From NCBI GenBank assembly GCA_037952775.1, contig JBANAY010000003.1:34224001-34288000 (forward strand): 64,000 nt of DNA, written 5' to 3'. Source of the DNA: Clonostachys chloroleuca (lineage: Eukaryota > Ascomycota > Sordariomycetes > Hypocreales > Bionectriaceae). The position numbers and the translations under genes are program-made. Positions within the stretch are counted from its first letter, which is position 1, and each line of letters opens with the position of its first letter. This document shows positions 11,205-23,033 of this stretch, piece by piece. A model generated the notes under the pieces. That model was not told the DNA's origin. It did not search any database and was given only the letters and a program-made list of their open reading frames with translations.

Positions 11205-12139
11205 ATGTCGAACAAACAAGGAAAGATGGCAAGTCGAACCCTCCCCATCTTGCTATTTGTTTCTTTATAGACCACTTTGCTAACTATTCTTGCAGGCCGG
11301 TTACGTACGTATCTCATCCTCACCGACTCCCCCCCCCCTCTTACCTTCAGCCCTACCTTGTTCGATGAAACAATTCGCCTAATTGACTCGATATTTGCAG
11401 ATTAACTGGCGGATGCGCGTCACTCTTAACGATGGCCGCTCCATGACTGGTCAGATGTTGGCTTTTGACAAGGTGCGAAGCTTCGAAAACGCGTTGACAA
11501 AGCCTCAGCTGACCTGGTTTAATAGCATATGAACTTGGTTCTCGCCGATACCGAAGAGTTCCGCCGCGTCAAACGACGACAGAACAAGTCATCAGCACCC
11601 GGCGCCAGCAGTGGACAGACGGTCGAAACTGAGGAGAAGCGAACACTTGGACTAACAATCGTTCGTGGTGCGCACATCATCTCTCTATCCGTCGAGTCAC
11701 CTCCTCCTGCAGACCCAAGCGCTCGTCTAGGAAAGAGCCAGCCAGGCGGTATCAGCTCCGCTTTGGCTGCTGGTCCCGGTGTGGCCAAACCCGCTGGTCG
11801 TGGTGCCGCCCCTCCATCTCTCGCTGTATGAACCCTTCATTTTGGCCTTACCGTATGTTTACTCGAAGCTAACGATGAGTAGGGACCCGCTGCCGGTCTT
11901 GGAGGCCCTCCTCCCGGTTTCCCAAGCTTCCCTGGAGCTCCAGGCTTCCCCGGTGCTGGGCGAGGTGGTAAGACATACTATCACCTAACTCATGATACAG
12001 AAACTGATTGTTGCAGGCCCTCCCCCGGTTTCCCTGGCGGTAACTTCCCTCCTGCTCCGGGTGGATTCCCTGGTGCTCCTCCTGGTTTCAACCCTGGCGG
12101 TCCACCCCCCCTGGATTCAATCCTCCTGGACGACGATAA
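11205..12139 (+). CDS. SMB1: Small nuclear ribonucleoprotein SmB/B', with an unresolved 3' frame
   Basis: This is the Sm-ring protein of spliceosomal U1, U2, U4 and U5 snRNPs. Exons are 11205-11228, 11296-11304 (9-nt microexon), 11401-11472, 11526-11825, 11883-11967 and a last exon from 12,001 or 12,017. The first intron uses a GC donor (gcaagt) with a normal branch point and acceptor. Sm1 is visible as [30 protein letters not shown]. Sm2 is visible in LGLTIVRGAHIISLSVE, followed by the typical proline-glycine tail. The tail loses frame. With the natural acceptor at 12,016 the expected GFPGGN-type repeats need one extra C at 12,022-12,026. A GRR-stop ending (TAA 12,137-12,139) needs another C in the run 12,105-12,111. 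An alternative acceptor at 12,000 restores the repeats but reads on past 12,139. The Sm fold itself is certain; the last 50 residues are not. Confidence 0.85.
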
Positions 12140-12555
12140 ATTCACGATGGCTTTGGATGATATGGGCTTTGTGAAGGGCATTAAAGAACTGCAGGGTCTA
12201 GAGAGGGATGAAAATGTATGTGAAACCTTCATGCCGCGCCTGGAACTAGAAATTTAAGTGTTAACTCTCAAAAAAGCCTCAAGGGCAGCCTTTCAAACAA
12301 TGCTGCTATGTTATGATACTACTATTCTATTTGATCAGTTACGACACCTAATATCCGGTCTTGTATTACCAGCTCCTTGCTTTGGAACCACCAAATAAAT
12401 CAGTTGAGGGGTGCTCAAGCATGATAAACCAGTTCTCAGGTTAGAAATATATGTTTATAAAGACTTAACATGCTTATTAATTGGAAGGAGAGAGTCTCTT
12501 CTCCGTTCTCAACGAAACTAGAAAGTACACAAGGCCAAGGCTACACTTCATTTCT
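12140..12555. other. Convergent 3' intergenic region between SmB and the J-domain gene
   Basis: An open frame continues past the predicted SmB stop (about 12,140-12,257), but its translation does not look like the SmB tail. The remainder is AT-rich terminator-like sequence between two convergent genes. No further feature was found. Confidence 0.4.
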
Positions 12556-13506
12556 TCAAATTCCAACTGCATGGCTAAAAACCCTCGCAGCAAGCTGGCT
12601 AAGGAGCCTAGCTCTATCATCCTGTGGAAGCTCCTGTGGCGCAGTTAGTACAGCGACATTCTTCGAATAGTGGACAAGGGAGGTGAACCCAGAGATATTC
12701 GCACCTGGAAAACGGCTGCGACACTCTTCCCCTTCGCATCCCGAACGGCCCCGAGTCTGTTTCCAGCAACTGCACCAGCAACCAATCCAGGTACGTTGGC
12801 AACAATGAAGCCAAGGGCTCCGCCACTCACTCCACCAATGACGCTCCAGAACTTGCTCGTTGGCCTATTAGTGCCCTCCTCGGCCATGCCCTCCTCACGC
12901 ATCATCTCCTCGAACACATTACCGAACTGGGCGTCTTCCGTTCGCTGCCGCTCTGCCCCACTCTGGTTCGTGAAGTAGTTCCATGCCCAAGAGAATCCGT
13001 TCTGGCCTTCTCCCTGCGGCACCTCCTCGGCGGGATCCTCGAAAGGATCGGCCGTTGATGAGGTAGATGTGTTGAAGAGCTTGCGCTGGGCATCGTAGTC
13101 ACGACGCCTGGCGGGTTCAGAAAGGGTGTAGTAGGCATCATTGACGAGCTGGAACTTTCGCGTCCTCTCTGCCCGCTCAGGGGAGTCTGAGCCGACCCTG
13201 TCCGGGTGAGTCTTCAATGCAGCGCTGTGACTCGGTCTCAGTTAATGACTTCAAAAAGACCCCGCCCTGCTAGTTGAGGCTGAAGGAGGATGTGTGATGC
13301 CGCGTAAGTGTAGTTCCCGGCGGTTTAGATCATAACTTACCGTTTGTATGCATCACGAATCTGCTGTGTAGTTGCGGTCTCTGAAACTTCCAGAATCCCG
13401 TCTGTGGTTGACTGTCAGTATCGGTATAAGTGGCATTGCGGTACGGTACCCTGCAGATAGCTGGTATTGTCTTACAGTAATTGGGTGGAGGGGTTCCTGA
13501 AGCCAT
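12556..13506 (-). CDS. J-domain (DnaJ-like) protein with glycine-rich hydrophobic segment, 229 aa
   Basis: This is an Hsp40-type co-chaperone that would stimulate an Hsp70 ATPase. Exons are 13506-13476, 13401-13341, 13224-12705 and 12633-12556, and the frame is continuous across all three introns. The J domain occupies about residues 9-75: NYYGILEVSETATTQQIRDAY, then the catalytic HPD at 37-39 in a separate exon, then the conserved FQLVNDAYYTLS. About residues 156-190 (FWSVIGGVSGGALGFIVAN onward) form a glycine- and alanine-rich hydrophobic stretch that may contact a membrane. There is no zinc-finger region, so it is not a type I DnaJ. The last small exon (ELPQDDRAR) is preceded by a good ctaac branch point. 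The specific Hsp70 partner and compartment cannot be read from sequence. Confidence 0.88.
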
Positions 13507-14181
13507 GGTGTTGGAATGTATAGGTAGCCAGGAGCTATTGTTCACAAATCTTTAGGTAAAAAGGAAGGGTATGATATCCAGTTACGAGATAAATGAACCA
13601 AAAGGGCGTGCGTGAGTGGACAGATCAGTGAGATCATGAGAAGGCTGCGCCAAAGAGGTGGAATCAAGGCAGGCGAGTACACTCATCAACGTCATGTGTG
13701 GCCACACCACGTGGCTTGAACGCACGCCTGCGCCACGTTGCTTCTTCGGCAACACCAACCGGATCCAGAATGAAGCGAGTAGCAGTCTTGACCAGAGCAC
13801 TAATATGAAACAATAAAGGTCAAAATTTTATTATTAGCTGTCAATGAATAACAATACCAGTCACAAACTCGACAACAGCTGCATAAGGTAGGTTTAAATG
13901 TACGTATCAATTTGAATGTCGGTTCAACACCTACCCTTGAGCAGTTAATAACCGCCACACAGTATTCAACTTTCATTTACCAATCTGTACCTATCACTCG
14001 TAGTAGTCTTTATTTTTATTTTGTTATTGTTTATACGCATCTATGAAGGTGCGCTATACCAACATCGCCAGCGGGTTTATCACTGCTAAGTTGCGGTAGA
14101 TAACCACTTGATACTCCAACTTGCCAACAATGCAAACCAATAATCCAGAAGAACGACGCACCAACCCCGTCCAATATTATA
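13507..14181. other. Intergenic, AT-rich in its second half
   Basis: This is the promoter side of the J-domain gene followed by the 3' end of the Clr5-domain gene. The stretch 13,800-14,160 is AT-rich and has no open frame worth naming. No RNA gene was recognised. Confidence 0.4.
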
Positions 14182-15741
14182 CTATATACTCGTAGATCCA
14201 AACTCTTTAACTCCCATCAAATTATTACCCTCTAAATATCTCTGTGCCCGAGAAAGCGCGTCATCGATAACCAGGTCAGCGACCTCTGGCTTGCCGGCTC
14301 GTCGGTAGTGGTCAGCAAGAACCCACATGTCGCGTACAACTCGGATATCGCTGTCCGTGCCATGAGCAGCCTCACGCTTTCGGATCGCCATTTTCAGGTT
14401 CTCTTCAGCTAAATCCCACTCGCACCTGCCCTGCTGTATCCTGGCGAGCATCTTTCGCGCATAGGCATGGAATCTAGCTTCGGTGCAGGTTTCCGAGTCC
14501 TGCGTGCTCTCCAGGAGCGAGACGGCCAGCTCCTTTGCCTTCTCCTTATTCTGCAAATCCATCTGGGCAAACTCCAGCATGAGAGCCGCGACTCTCAGTG
14601 AGTCCGATGCATTCGATTCATTGGATTCCCGACTCAGCGCGAGCGCCTCCAGTGCGTTAGTCATGGCCTCGCCTTTCTTCGCTAGGTTGCTCTCTCTCCG
14701 TAGGTTTGTTCGCGCATCCCATATCAGCTGCTCATAGAGCCATAGGCTACCAGAGGGCGGCGAGCTGACACGATCGCCCAATAAATCAACATTTCGTAAC
14801 CAAGCCTGCCGTAGAACATGTGTCGCGTGCTGGCGCCCTTCCTCGGTCTGAAAGTCACACCTGTGAAGCTGGTGGAGAATTCTAACAAGGGGATGCTGTT
14901 GAGGTAGCCTGGCCTCTGCAAGAGCGGTGGCATGGCCAAGGAACATCCCCAGTAACTGGATGTGATTCTTTTGTATCATGTCGAAAATGATATCAAGCAT
15001 ATGCCAGATTAAGTCCGGATGGTCCACAGTCAAAACATATTCGAGAATGTAGAACCCCTTCCTTGCTGCCAGGCCGGCCAAGTTACCTTTCCCATATTTC
15101 CACATATCAAAAAACAGTTCAAATGTTCGATACATGGTCCGGCTATCCTCAATAGGTGGCTGGTTGGGGTGCGCCAGGTATTTGGACATTTGGTCTGTCT
15201 GTATCTGGTATGTGTCAAGCTTCTCAGAGCTCCAAGACAGTACGCTTCCAAGGACGACCTCAAGCCTGGCGTGACACTCCAGGGGTGAAGGTTGAAGACA
15301 ACTAAGGGCTGTGAGTTCCTGCAAAGAGACTCTGGGAACATCCTCTGCATCGTCATCTCCCTCTTCTCGTTGGAGAGGAGTGACGGGAGAAGTAGCATGT
15401 GAGTGCTTTCGATACGTCCTTTTTCGGAAATTCCACTTCCGCAGTCTTTTTTTGAACATTTGCTCACTCCAATAGTATAATCAAGTCAGCCAAACTCAGA
15501 TCACCATATTGTGTTGCTGGTGTTGAAGGCACAAGCCCCACTCACGTTGCAGCGAAGCCATGCTTCTTTTCAAGAATGGCCATGACTTCGTTCAACTTAC
15601 GACTTTCGTCTATGTAGAGATGCTTAATATGGATTTCTTCGATTCCCACTCCAATTCCGTGTGCTCCTTCGATGCTGGGGGCAAGCTGGTTGGCGGAGAG
15701 TGGCCTGGCAGCCGTGGCGCCAACATCGGGAGATGGTTCAT
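14182..15741 (-). CDS. Clr5-domain protein with helical-repeat C-terminus, apparent 1-nt frame break
   Basis: The Clr5 domain (named after a fission-yeast silencing factor) occupies about residues 34-85. Exon 1 runs from 15,741 (MNHLPMLAPRLPG) to 15,546, and exon 2 from 15,466 to 14,182. In exon 1 the early frame reads LEWESKK and then closes, while the next frame over reads IHIKHLYIDESRKLNEVMAI. One extra A in the three-A run (plus-strand ttt at 15,634-15,636) would join them with the W-to-LY spacing expected of Clr5. The domain then continues HGFAATEQMFKKRLRKWNF across the intron. The remaining 380 residues are mostly helical with TPR-like pairs (for example CEWDLAEENLKMAIRKREA). It is probably a nuclear regulator or scaffold, and its function is untested. 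It is either a recent pseudogene or carries a base-call error. Confidence 0.75.
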
Positions 15742-17049
15742 GGTGAAGTAGTGTTGCAGCAATAATCTCGATTCAGGGCAGCTACGATTGAGAAGGCATC
15801 ATTTGCTTGTCGGAGCTTCTTCTCAACCTGGCGAATTCTCGACATGGCTACCAATGGGGATCTTTAATTGAAAGTGATGCCGGATCGCAAAATGGCGGCA
15901 CCTCTATTCATTTTCAATGAACAGACCAGGCGCTAAGGTTTCATTAGCTTCGGGACTAGTGTTGGCTCGTTGGAAGCTGCTTGTGCAGTAGCCTTTGCTG
16001 ACTAAACAGAGAAACCTTGCTCTCACCTCTCCGTCGCTGTTGGAATTGCACGCTGCTTGATGGTGAGTACGATATATCGTGCTTAGAATGAACTGAGCGG
16101 TAGTTTGGTAGAAGATGCGCGATTTCATTGGGTAGCGAACGGACTCATTGCGTTCGATTATGACAAACTACCCCGATCTGCTAAGAGAATGTCAATTGGC
16201 CGTTGAGAATACTTTCTCGGGGGTGAGTGAACTTGAGCAAGAATTTGAACTGAGCGTCTTATGCATAAAAACACATGCTCTTGAACTGTGAAATAACAAC
16301 GTCAAAACACATCCACTCATGGATTGCAGTTGTCAATGTCGTTGATGGCGGTACTCTAACTGAGGTTGAATGTCATCCAATCAGATTTTGGCTCGTGGAA
16401 GAGCCTTAGATCTGACTAAGCAAGCGCTCCACCGACCAAGCCAATAAATTTTCGGCGACGCGGATTCTCGTTTCATTTTTTTCTTCTTTTCTTCTCCGTG
16501 CGGCGTGCATAACCTGAATTTTACCTACCCGTGTTGCTCGAGTCCCTCTTACAATGGATACAATCGCAGCGTCAGTTATGCTCCAGATCAATTTTTAATT
16601 GCACGCTGGTTGTTTCATCACTGCTCTCGTGTGCTTGAACGCACTTGGGTACGATGATTTGACCAGACATATTTGAATGAAGAATTAGGATTGTACTTGA
16701 AGGAATAGGGACGTAGACCTGGAGTCTTTTGGACCGTCCGAAGGATTGGCCAGACCAACTTCGGCGCGTTCCCCTAACGCAATCCCTCTCCAGGTTTATC
16801 GCATGCGCAGCAGCGTGAAAACCCATTTGATGGGAATCATGAATGCCTGTGATGTTCGCCTATTATTATGATACCGCCTGATCAGGCCCCCGTCTTTAAA
16901 ACTCCGTCGCTAGCTATTATGCATGAAGGCATGTGGCGCCATTGCGCAAGACCATCTATACATTGTATTTCCCATGCATTAAGCGAAACAGGTCTTGCGT
17001 TGCGTTTTCTCTATTCCGCAGGAGAACCCCCTACTTAAGGACGACATAC
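15742..17049. other. Intergenic, no gene supported
   Basis: A start-like frame at about 15,845-15,740 (minus) ends quickly. The stretch 16,385-16,450 can fold into stems resembling a tRNA D arm but lacks a B box (see rejected items). The stretch 16,240-16,560 is AT-rich. Nothing else was found. Confidence 0.4.
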
Positions 17050-18163
17050 CTACTCGTCGTCGCTGATCTTTTGAAGCTTCCCCAATTCCCTCTTGGGCCC
17101 TGCCTCGCCGATGAGTTTGACACGGTCAAGTCGTACGGTCTCTGCCTCTCCATCGCCCTCCTTGACATAGATGATGAGCGAGTTTGTCTTCTGGAATTTA
17201 ACGTAACGCAACCCGATGCTAACTGTCCCGTCGGTGTTCCAGTCCTCGGGCTGAATTTCTATGGCTTGCGTTGGGTCGGTGCTATCAGCCTCGCTGAAGT
17301 CCATGTTCTGCGGCCTGTTGATAAATAAATGAATTGTGCCGGGTCGAGCAGGGGCGTCATCATCTCCCTCGGGGATGATAGAAGTTAACTGGGAAGATGC
17401 AAGTCAGTATACGCACTGGTGAAAAGAGACACTGCTCACCAACCTGGAGAGTATGTAGCTTGACCGAAGACCCGAAAGGAATAAAGAGAAGCAACTGGTC
17501 ATCAGCACCACTCTGCACATAGTCCTTGCTGGGGGTTTTCTCCTTGTCAAGCACACTCGGTTTCGATTCTTCGAACAGAACCTTGACCGGACCAGCATCC
17601 TCATCTGCATTCAAAAGCTCAATGTTCCTGCGCTCAATCTGATCTGTGATATCACTGTAGCCTCGAGGAATCTCGGCGCCGCGCCACGTCTCGCTGCTAG
17701 GTCCGGCTTCCTGAATAAGCTTGCTGACAATCGCGGATAGCTGTTGGGGGTTCGCTCCCTTGACTGTATCCTCTAATTTGCCGTTTTTGAAAACGAGGAA
17801 TGTGGGCAGAGCTGAGACGCCATATTCCTTGGAAATTTCGGTTTGCTCATCGCTGTTGATCTTGACAAAAGTCACGGCGTTGGGGCGGGACAGCGACTTG
17901 GCAAGTTGTTCATAGAGTGGCGCAATTTGCTTACAAGGACCACACCAGTCGGCATAAACTAACGGCATTGGCAAGAGAGATATTAGCCATGTTTGACCTC
18001 TATGAAGGGGTTTGTGTTTAAATGCGAGGGATTGGGCGGGGAGGGGGACCTTGCATGGCGGGGCATAGAGAGGCAACTTACAGTCGGCGACAACAATCTT
18101 TGAGGATTTCAAAAGGCTGTTGAACTGCTCCGCGGAGCTGATAGAGATGGGACCTTCAGACAT
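17050..18163 (-). CDS. txl1: Thioredoxin-PITH domain protein (TXNL1/Txl1 type), 311 aa
   Basis: This is a thioredoxin-like protein with a C-terminal PITH domain, a family reported to associate with the 26S proteasome. Exons are 18163-18082, 17958-17444 and 17388-17050, with GT-AG junctions and a continuous frame. The thioredoxin fold spans about residues 5-110, with active site WCGPC at 32-36 and the cis-proline region GVSALPTFLVFKNGK. The PITH domain spans about 118-300: GYSDITDQIERRNIELLN, then DDQLLLFIPF, then RPQNMDFSEADSTDP and LRYVKFQKTNSLIIYV. The length is close to the usual 290-330 aa. The start is the first in-frame ATG giving a complete first beta strand. There is no targeting signal, so it is probably cytosolic and nuclear. 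Confidence 0.93.
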
Positions 18164-18929
18164 GCTGTTGGCTGTAGTGAGGGCGCTGTACAGAATGCTG
18201 GTGGTGTTGGTTGCTTCTGATAATTGCCGGCGTCGTGAGTGATGTTCTAATGAAAGAAGTGCAGGAGCCGATTTGGCTGACAAAGTCACGTAATGGAACT
18301 CTCTGGCAAGTACCGATTTGTCCAAAATGGCATCAGCAGACAGCACCTGCTGGCTGGGCCAACCACAGAGCTGGAGTGCCCTTACTCAGCGAGCTGCCAG
18401 GCGCTAGGCCCTAAATTTGGCCAACCTTGTGACGTTCCTCGATAAGGCTTATCTCGCGCTGCCTGAAGCTACCTACTACCGGCCTACGTAGCTGGGCATG
18501 CCACTGCGTGCTGTTGACATTCACTGCTTACGCTGAAATAGCATGTCTCCATGGCGAAGAATGAGAGTGGAGGAGGGGCATGGTAAACCCGATCGGAGAT
18601 TGGATGACGAAATCTGGCTGGCCGGTTGGTTGGTTGGGGTGACATGTAAGGTACGGTTTCCCACACCCTGATGGGCTGCCCTCCGTTGCCCAAGGGGGTA
18701 GGTTGGCAAGTATTATTGTACAGTGCCTACCTACCTATGGAACACATTTACCCGAGCCGGACACGCATCAACTATATCTTTGGAGGTTAATGCCTGCTGC
18801 TCCCGAGAACGACGTGCGGATCCGTGATGCGGAGCGCGCCGGGTGGCCGTCTTTAGCGGCCATCACTCCCCTGTACCCAGTCATGGGATTTTCCAAGCGC
18901 TGTGCTTTGCTTGGCCCTTGGCTGGCGAG

Positions 18930-19005
18930 AGCAAAGCAAAGCAAGCAAGTTGGCAGCAGAACAAAGCAAAGCAGTGCCGGGCTAGACCAAGCAAAGCAAA
19001 GAAAC
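18930..19005. repeat. Interspersed AGCAAAGCA microsatellite-like tract
   Basis: Repeated caaagcaaagc units are separated by short spacers (gcaagttggcagcagaa and similar). There is no coding constraint. Confidence 0.7.
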
Positions 19006-19681
19006 GCCCAGATGCTGAGCTGAATACATGGGGCTTGATCAGTCTTCCGCCTCCTGGTGGCGTGCATCAAACAATCCGCAGGCAGCGCAGTGAGTTGTTC
19101 CTGAGCCTGGAATACGTCGCAGTCTCCGATTGGCGCTTTGCCTGCCAGATTTCTGCTTGAAGAACGCAAGCATCTGGCTATGTTCAAGGGCCACATGCGT
19201 AACATCGATCCATGTCCTGTCACGGGAAGACGATCGCCTGGATACCTCCACAGCTCGATAGCTCGCCTGAAATGAATTATGGAGATAGTCGAGATTGACA
19301 ATGCTATGCTCTCCCCTGCTCGAGGCTGAGAACACGCGCCGTGGGCTGTTCTCTCCGTAAGACCTCTCGCTTTGCCCAGTTGCGTGGCAAGTCAGGGACG
19401 GCGGGTGATGTGCGCTACATATCTCCGATAATAGGTATTGGTTGGCCTCCTAACTAGGCACAGCTCGGATCTTAGTAGAGGGAGGGAGGGGCACACACAT
19501 CGACACCACCTGCTAGCACCATCCATATTATCCGGGGCTCCAGGACCGGTAAGATGTCAATGTATCCACACGTGCCTGTATTATTGCTAAACCAACCACT
19601 GCCACCTCGCTCGCCCGCCATTGACCTATTTGCGTGTATGCCTGGGCGTCAATGAGATGCTACCCGAGGCCGTCCAGGGCA

Positions 19682-19722
19682 GGGCATGGCATGGCATGGC
19701 AAGGCAAAGGCAAGGCAAGGCG
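19682..19722. repeat. GGCAT/GGCAA imperfect pentanucleotide array
   Basis: The run reads ggcatggcatggcatggcaa followed by ggcaaaggcaaggcaaggc, an array of GGCAW units that changes phase part-way. Confidence 0.75.
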
Positions 19723-20744
19723 TTATGGCTATAGCAGGGAGGTATTATGTGGAGGTCGGTCACAGTCGTGCGTCGTAGGCCCTGAGTTAACGCGCCACCA
19801 GCACCACTGGCGACAGACTTGCATACTTTACATACGACACCCATGAATGCATCAGTCGCGGCACGTCTGCTACATACACCACACGCCCCCGGACCCAGCC
19901 ATCGATCTAGCCAGCCAGCCAGCCATCCGGCAAGCATGACTACCTGTTATTTCACTCAATATCCACGTACTCTAGCTCTCGGTAGGTCGATGGCTTGCTT
20001 ACTTTTCCCACTCTGCTCCACGTCCCTAGGCACATGCTCCGTACGGCCCGTTGTGCTCTCCTCTGGTCCCCTCTCCTGCCTGCCGATGGAGGATCCCCTT
20101 TTCGACTCATTCGTCACTCAGCCTCTACTATATTAAGTCTCGAGACCAGACCAAACCCGACCAGACCCAATCCAATTCCCCAGCTGCCATCCCTGCCCCT
20201 CTTCTCTTGTGCTCCGTTCCCCATGCGGCACCACCCATATATCTATGAGCTTTGTATGACCACATAGTCCCTGTGAACGCTTGCAACACCTTCTCCTCAC
20301 CTGCGACTGGGCTGCTGGCGGTTACACAGCTCACCTCTCCCACTCACTCCCAGCTCACATCCACCTCACCTCGGACCGAACGCCACCACCAACCGTGGGG
20401 ACTTTGACCTGATGCTTCGTTCCTACAAATAATTGACCTCCCTCCATGCTCTCTGATTCATCGTCATGCACGGAGCGTCATGCAACACGCGCCCGACCTT
20501 TGACTTTCTCTCTTGCAACCCAGCTTCTGTGCCGCGGTAGCTGCAGATATTAGCTTCTCGTATCCCTCCTATAATCATTCCAGGATTACCCTTACTCGCC
20601 ACACCCCAAGCTTACAAACCTACCGCCTTGGTCAGCTCTCGCCTGCTTCCATTAGCTGCTTTTAACAACAACACCAGGAAAGGCACACAGTCGCCCATTC
20701 ACCGAACTTGTCCCGCCTCACCTTACGCTCATTCGCTATTCATC

Positions 20745-22120
20745 ATGAAGGGTTCATCGAAAGACAGCAGAAGCTGGAAGCCGATGGGCCTCCCTCCATC
20801 GTCATTCGTTTCATCCGTACCATCGCCTTCTCCAGCACCCGCCGCTCCCATCAAGCCAGAGCCTGGTAGTAATAGCCTACGGCCCGCTTCTCCGCCTAAA
20901 GTCAACCCTTGGCAGACGGCAAGCAAAGCTCCCAAGCCGAAACCAGTACCATTGGACTTGTTCTCCGAAGACCCTCCCCTCCCGGGCACTGCCTGGAAGG
21001 TTGATGGTGGCCAGGAGGAGTGTAAATCCCCTCCGCCTCTATCTATTGCCTCGACACATTCTGCGAGCTCGGCCCAGCCGGAAACGAGCGCGAGTAGGAC
21101 TCACCGGTCGGACTCGACAAGTTCCAATGGCTCCCAGACAGTACTCCAGGCTGCCGTGCCTAGAGTAACAGAAAAGTAGGCCCCCTGTTTACCAAGCCTC
21201 TACCCATCCCTGGTAGATTCCTTAAGCAGACGAAATACTAATGGAATTGATTGAATAGTCTATGGGTACATCCATTCGGTGCAGATGTTAGGGTGGTAAC
21301 TTCTACAATGTCTTTCATGGTCCATCGAGACATTGTCACTGCCCAGTCTGGGTGGTTCCGGGACAACCTTCCCCCTGCTAACGAGGTGAGCAAGTTTGCG
21401 AATGGCATTGACCCCAATCTCAATAAATACACAAGGAAAACTGTGCTAATCAGCTGTTTTTGAAAGGACGGCTCTATGGTTGACATTATTCTAACATGCG
21501 CCCCTGAAACCGCCGCCTACTGCTTGAGATTCATGTATACGCAGCGTGAGTGAAGATTCTCAACCTTCTTCATTGCAAATATATTCTCATACTCTGCAGG
21601 AATCGAAATTTGTGACGAGTCGGAGCCATCCGATCCGGCTCATCTTTCAAGATGCGCCCTCGTTTACTGTGCGGCAGTATATCTGCGAGTGAAAGGCATG
21701 GTCGCCCACATTCTCCGAGTCATCGAAAACACGGCCAACGACCTTGCTAGAATGATTACATCACGGGTCCTGGATCATGAGGGCCAGAGTACTTGGTGGT
21801 TTGATTTCGGCCCCAATCATCTCTACGGTGCTCTGGATATTATGTATGGCCAGAGTTCGCAGGAGCTTATGAAGCCCTTCAGGCTGGCCATGGGCGGCAT
21901 ATTCGACGCAACTCTCTTCTGGCTTCTCGCGCGACCTCAATTTGTCCACCAACTGGCCTCACAGGAATGGATGGTTTGGATGCCCAAGATATTGGCCGAC
22001 CAGATCGAATATCGACAGTTACGGGAGCGGTCATACTCCTGGACGGGAAGTGTTATCCCCGATGATGCTGCACTCGATACGCTTTTGGCAAACGACACCC
22101 TTTCGAGAATCGTCGCATAA
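20745..22120 (+). CDS. BTB/POZ domain protein, 385 aa, four exons
   Basis: BTB domains mediate dimerisation and often recruit cullin-3. Exons are 20745-21175, 21259-21385, 21467-21545 and 21600-22120. Phases match at every GT-AG junction and give 385 aa. The first about 143 residues are disordered and rich in proline and serine. BTB-like sequence follows at about 144-230: ADVRVVTSTMSFMVHRDIVT, then SGWFRDNLPP, then VDIILTCAPETAAYCLRFMYT. The C-terminal half is helical (YCAAVYLRVKGM, then QSSQELMKPFRLAMGGIFDA) with no Kelch or MATH repeats. Many Pezizomycotina have such BTB proteins of unknown role. The start chosen is the first ATG in the long frame after a CT-rich leader. Confidence 0.82.
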
Positions 22121-23033
22121 GGCCAAATATAAGTTTTCTGAGAATTCGGTTCCCACTGCTCGTTTCTTTCGACTCTCGAGGACCTTGAGCTCATATGATG
22201 CATATGGTAGCGGTTAGTGGTCAACCACAACGCTGGAAACAACATCTTTATTATGAATGGTTGCATCGCCTGCTGTAATGGATAATAATCAACATTCTCG
22301 AGCTTTTTCTGTTGCCGCTATAGTTTTGGTTTTGGGAACGCGGCAAAAAGCATGGCACCAGGCGCTTTATTTTTCTCCTTCATTCTGCTCTCTTCACTTC
22401 TGCATTTCCTCGGCGAACTAGGGGCATTTACTTTCTGTGCACTCTTTGCTTACCTATATTTTGCTTTTCATTTTCATTTTTTTTTCCGGTTCATTTGCAG
22501 AAGGTTTCTTCATTTTATCGCACTTGTTTGGAGCGTTCCTTGTTTTCCTTCTACAAAAAGGGGGCATGGTGTTGTAATTGAAGTGGTGATCTTTTGGGAG
22601 CTTCGCTCGAATGGCTCTTAGCCTTTTCATTTCTATTTTGGTACTGTGTAGGACGAGATTGCATCGTGTTAGAATCAATTGTACAAGAGAAACACCATTT
22701 CCCAGATTGAAGACTCAAATGATTGGCTTCTGATGTCATATACAGCTAATACGGAGTGCTTCAACTCTATAAAGTACACCAGACTTTCAATGAATAATTG
22801 TACGCTGAGAGACTCTCGGGCATGCTTTCTTTCACATGATCTCCTTTCCACGTTTATACAAAACACAGTGACCCATTAACCCAAAAAATTCATGTTCAGA
22901 AAACACAGATATGCACGTGGCAACAAATCAACAAAATACAACCAGGAAACACCAAGGCCATTCATATTAAAATCATCATCATTATTAGATTCCATCAACA
23001 GGAGCAGCCGGCCTCTGGCAGGGGCCGCATCCG
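22121..23033. other. Convergent intergenic region, T-rich
   Basis: T-rich and pyrimidine-rich sequence (22,330-22,560) lies between two convergent genes, followed by AT-rich sequence up to the stop of the proline-rich gene. No open frame with recognisable features was found. Confidence 0.45.

Larger units (their letters stand above)
18164..20744. other. 2.6-kb divergent intergenic region with short tandem motifs
   Basis: This is the region between the divergent thioredoxin-PITH and BTB genes. It contains an AGCAAAGCA-type interspersed repeat at about 18,930-19,005 and a GGCATGGCAAGGC array at about 19,682-19,722. A CT-rich, probably transcribed leader covers 20,000-20,744. Open frames overlapping these arrays are compositional and are not accepted as genes. 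Confidence 0.5.

Noticed and set aside
16385..16450. Structure resembling a tRNA: perfect GGCTC/GAGCC and CTTAG/CTAAG stems and TTGGCT/AGCCAA ends
   Set aside because: The stems overlap, no B box or T arm is present, and no anticodon loop of correct form can be drawn.
19634..20267. Open frames over the GGCAW array and CT-rich leader
   Set aside because: Generated by repeat composition; no start context or homology.
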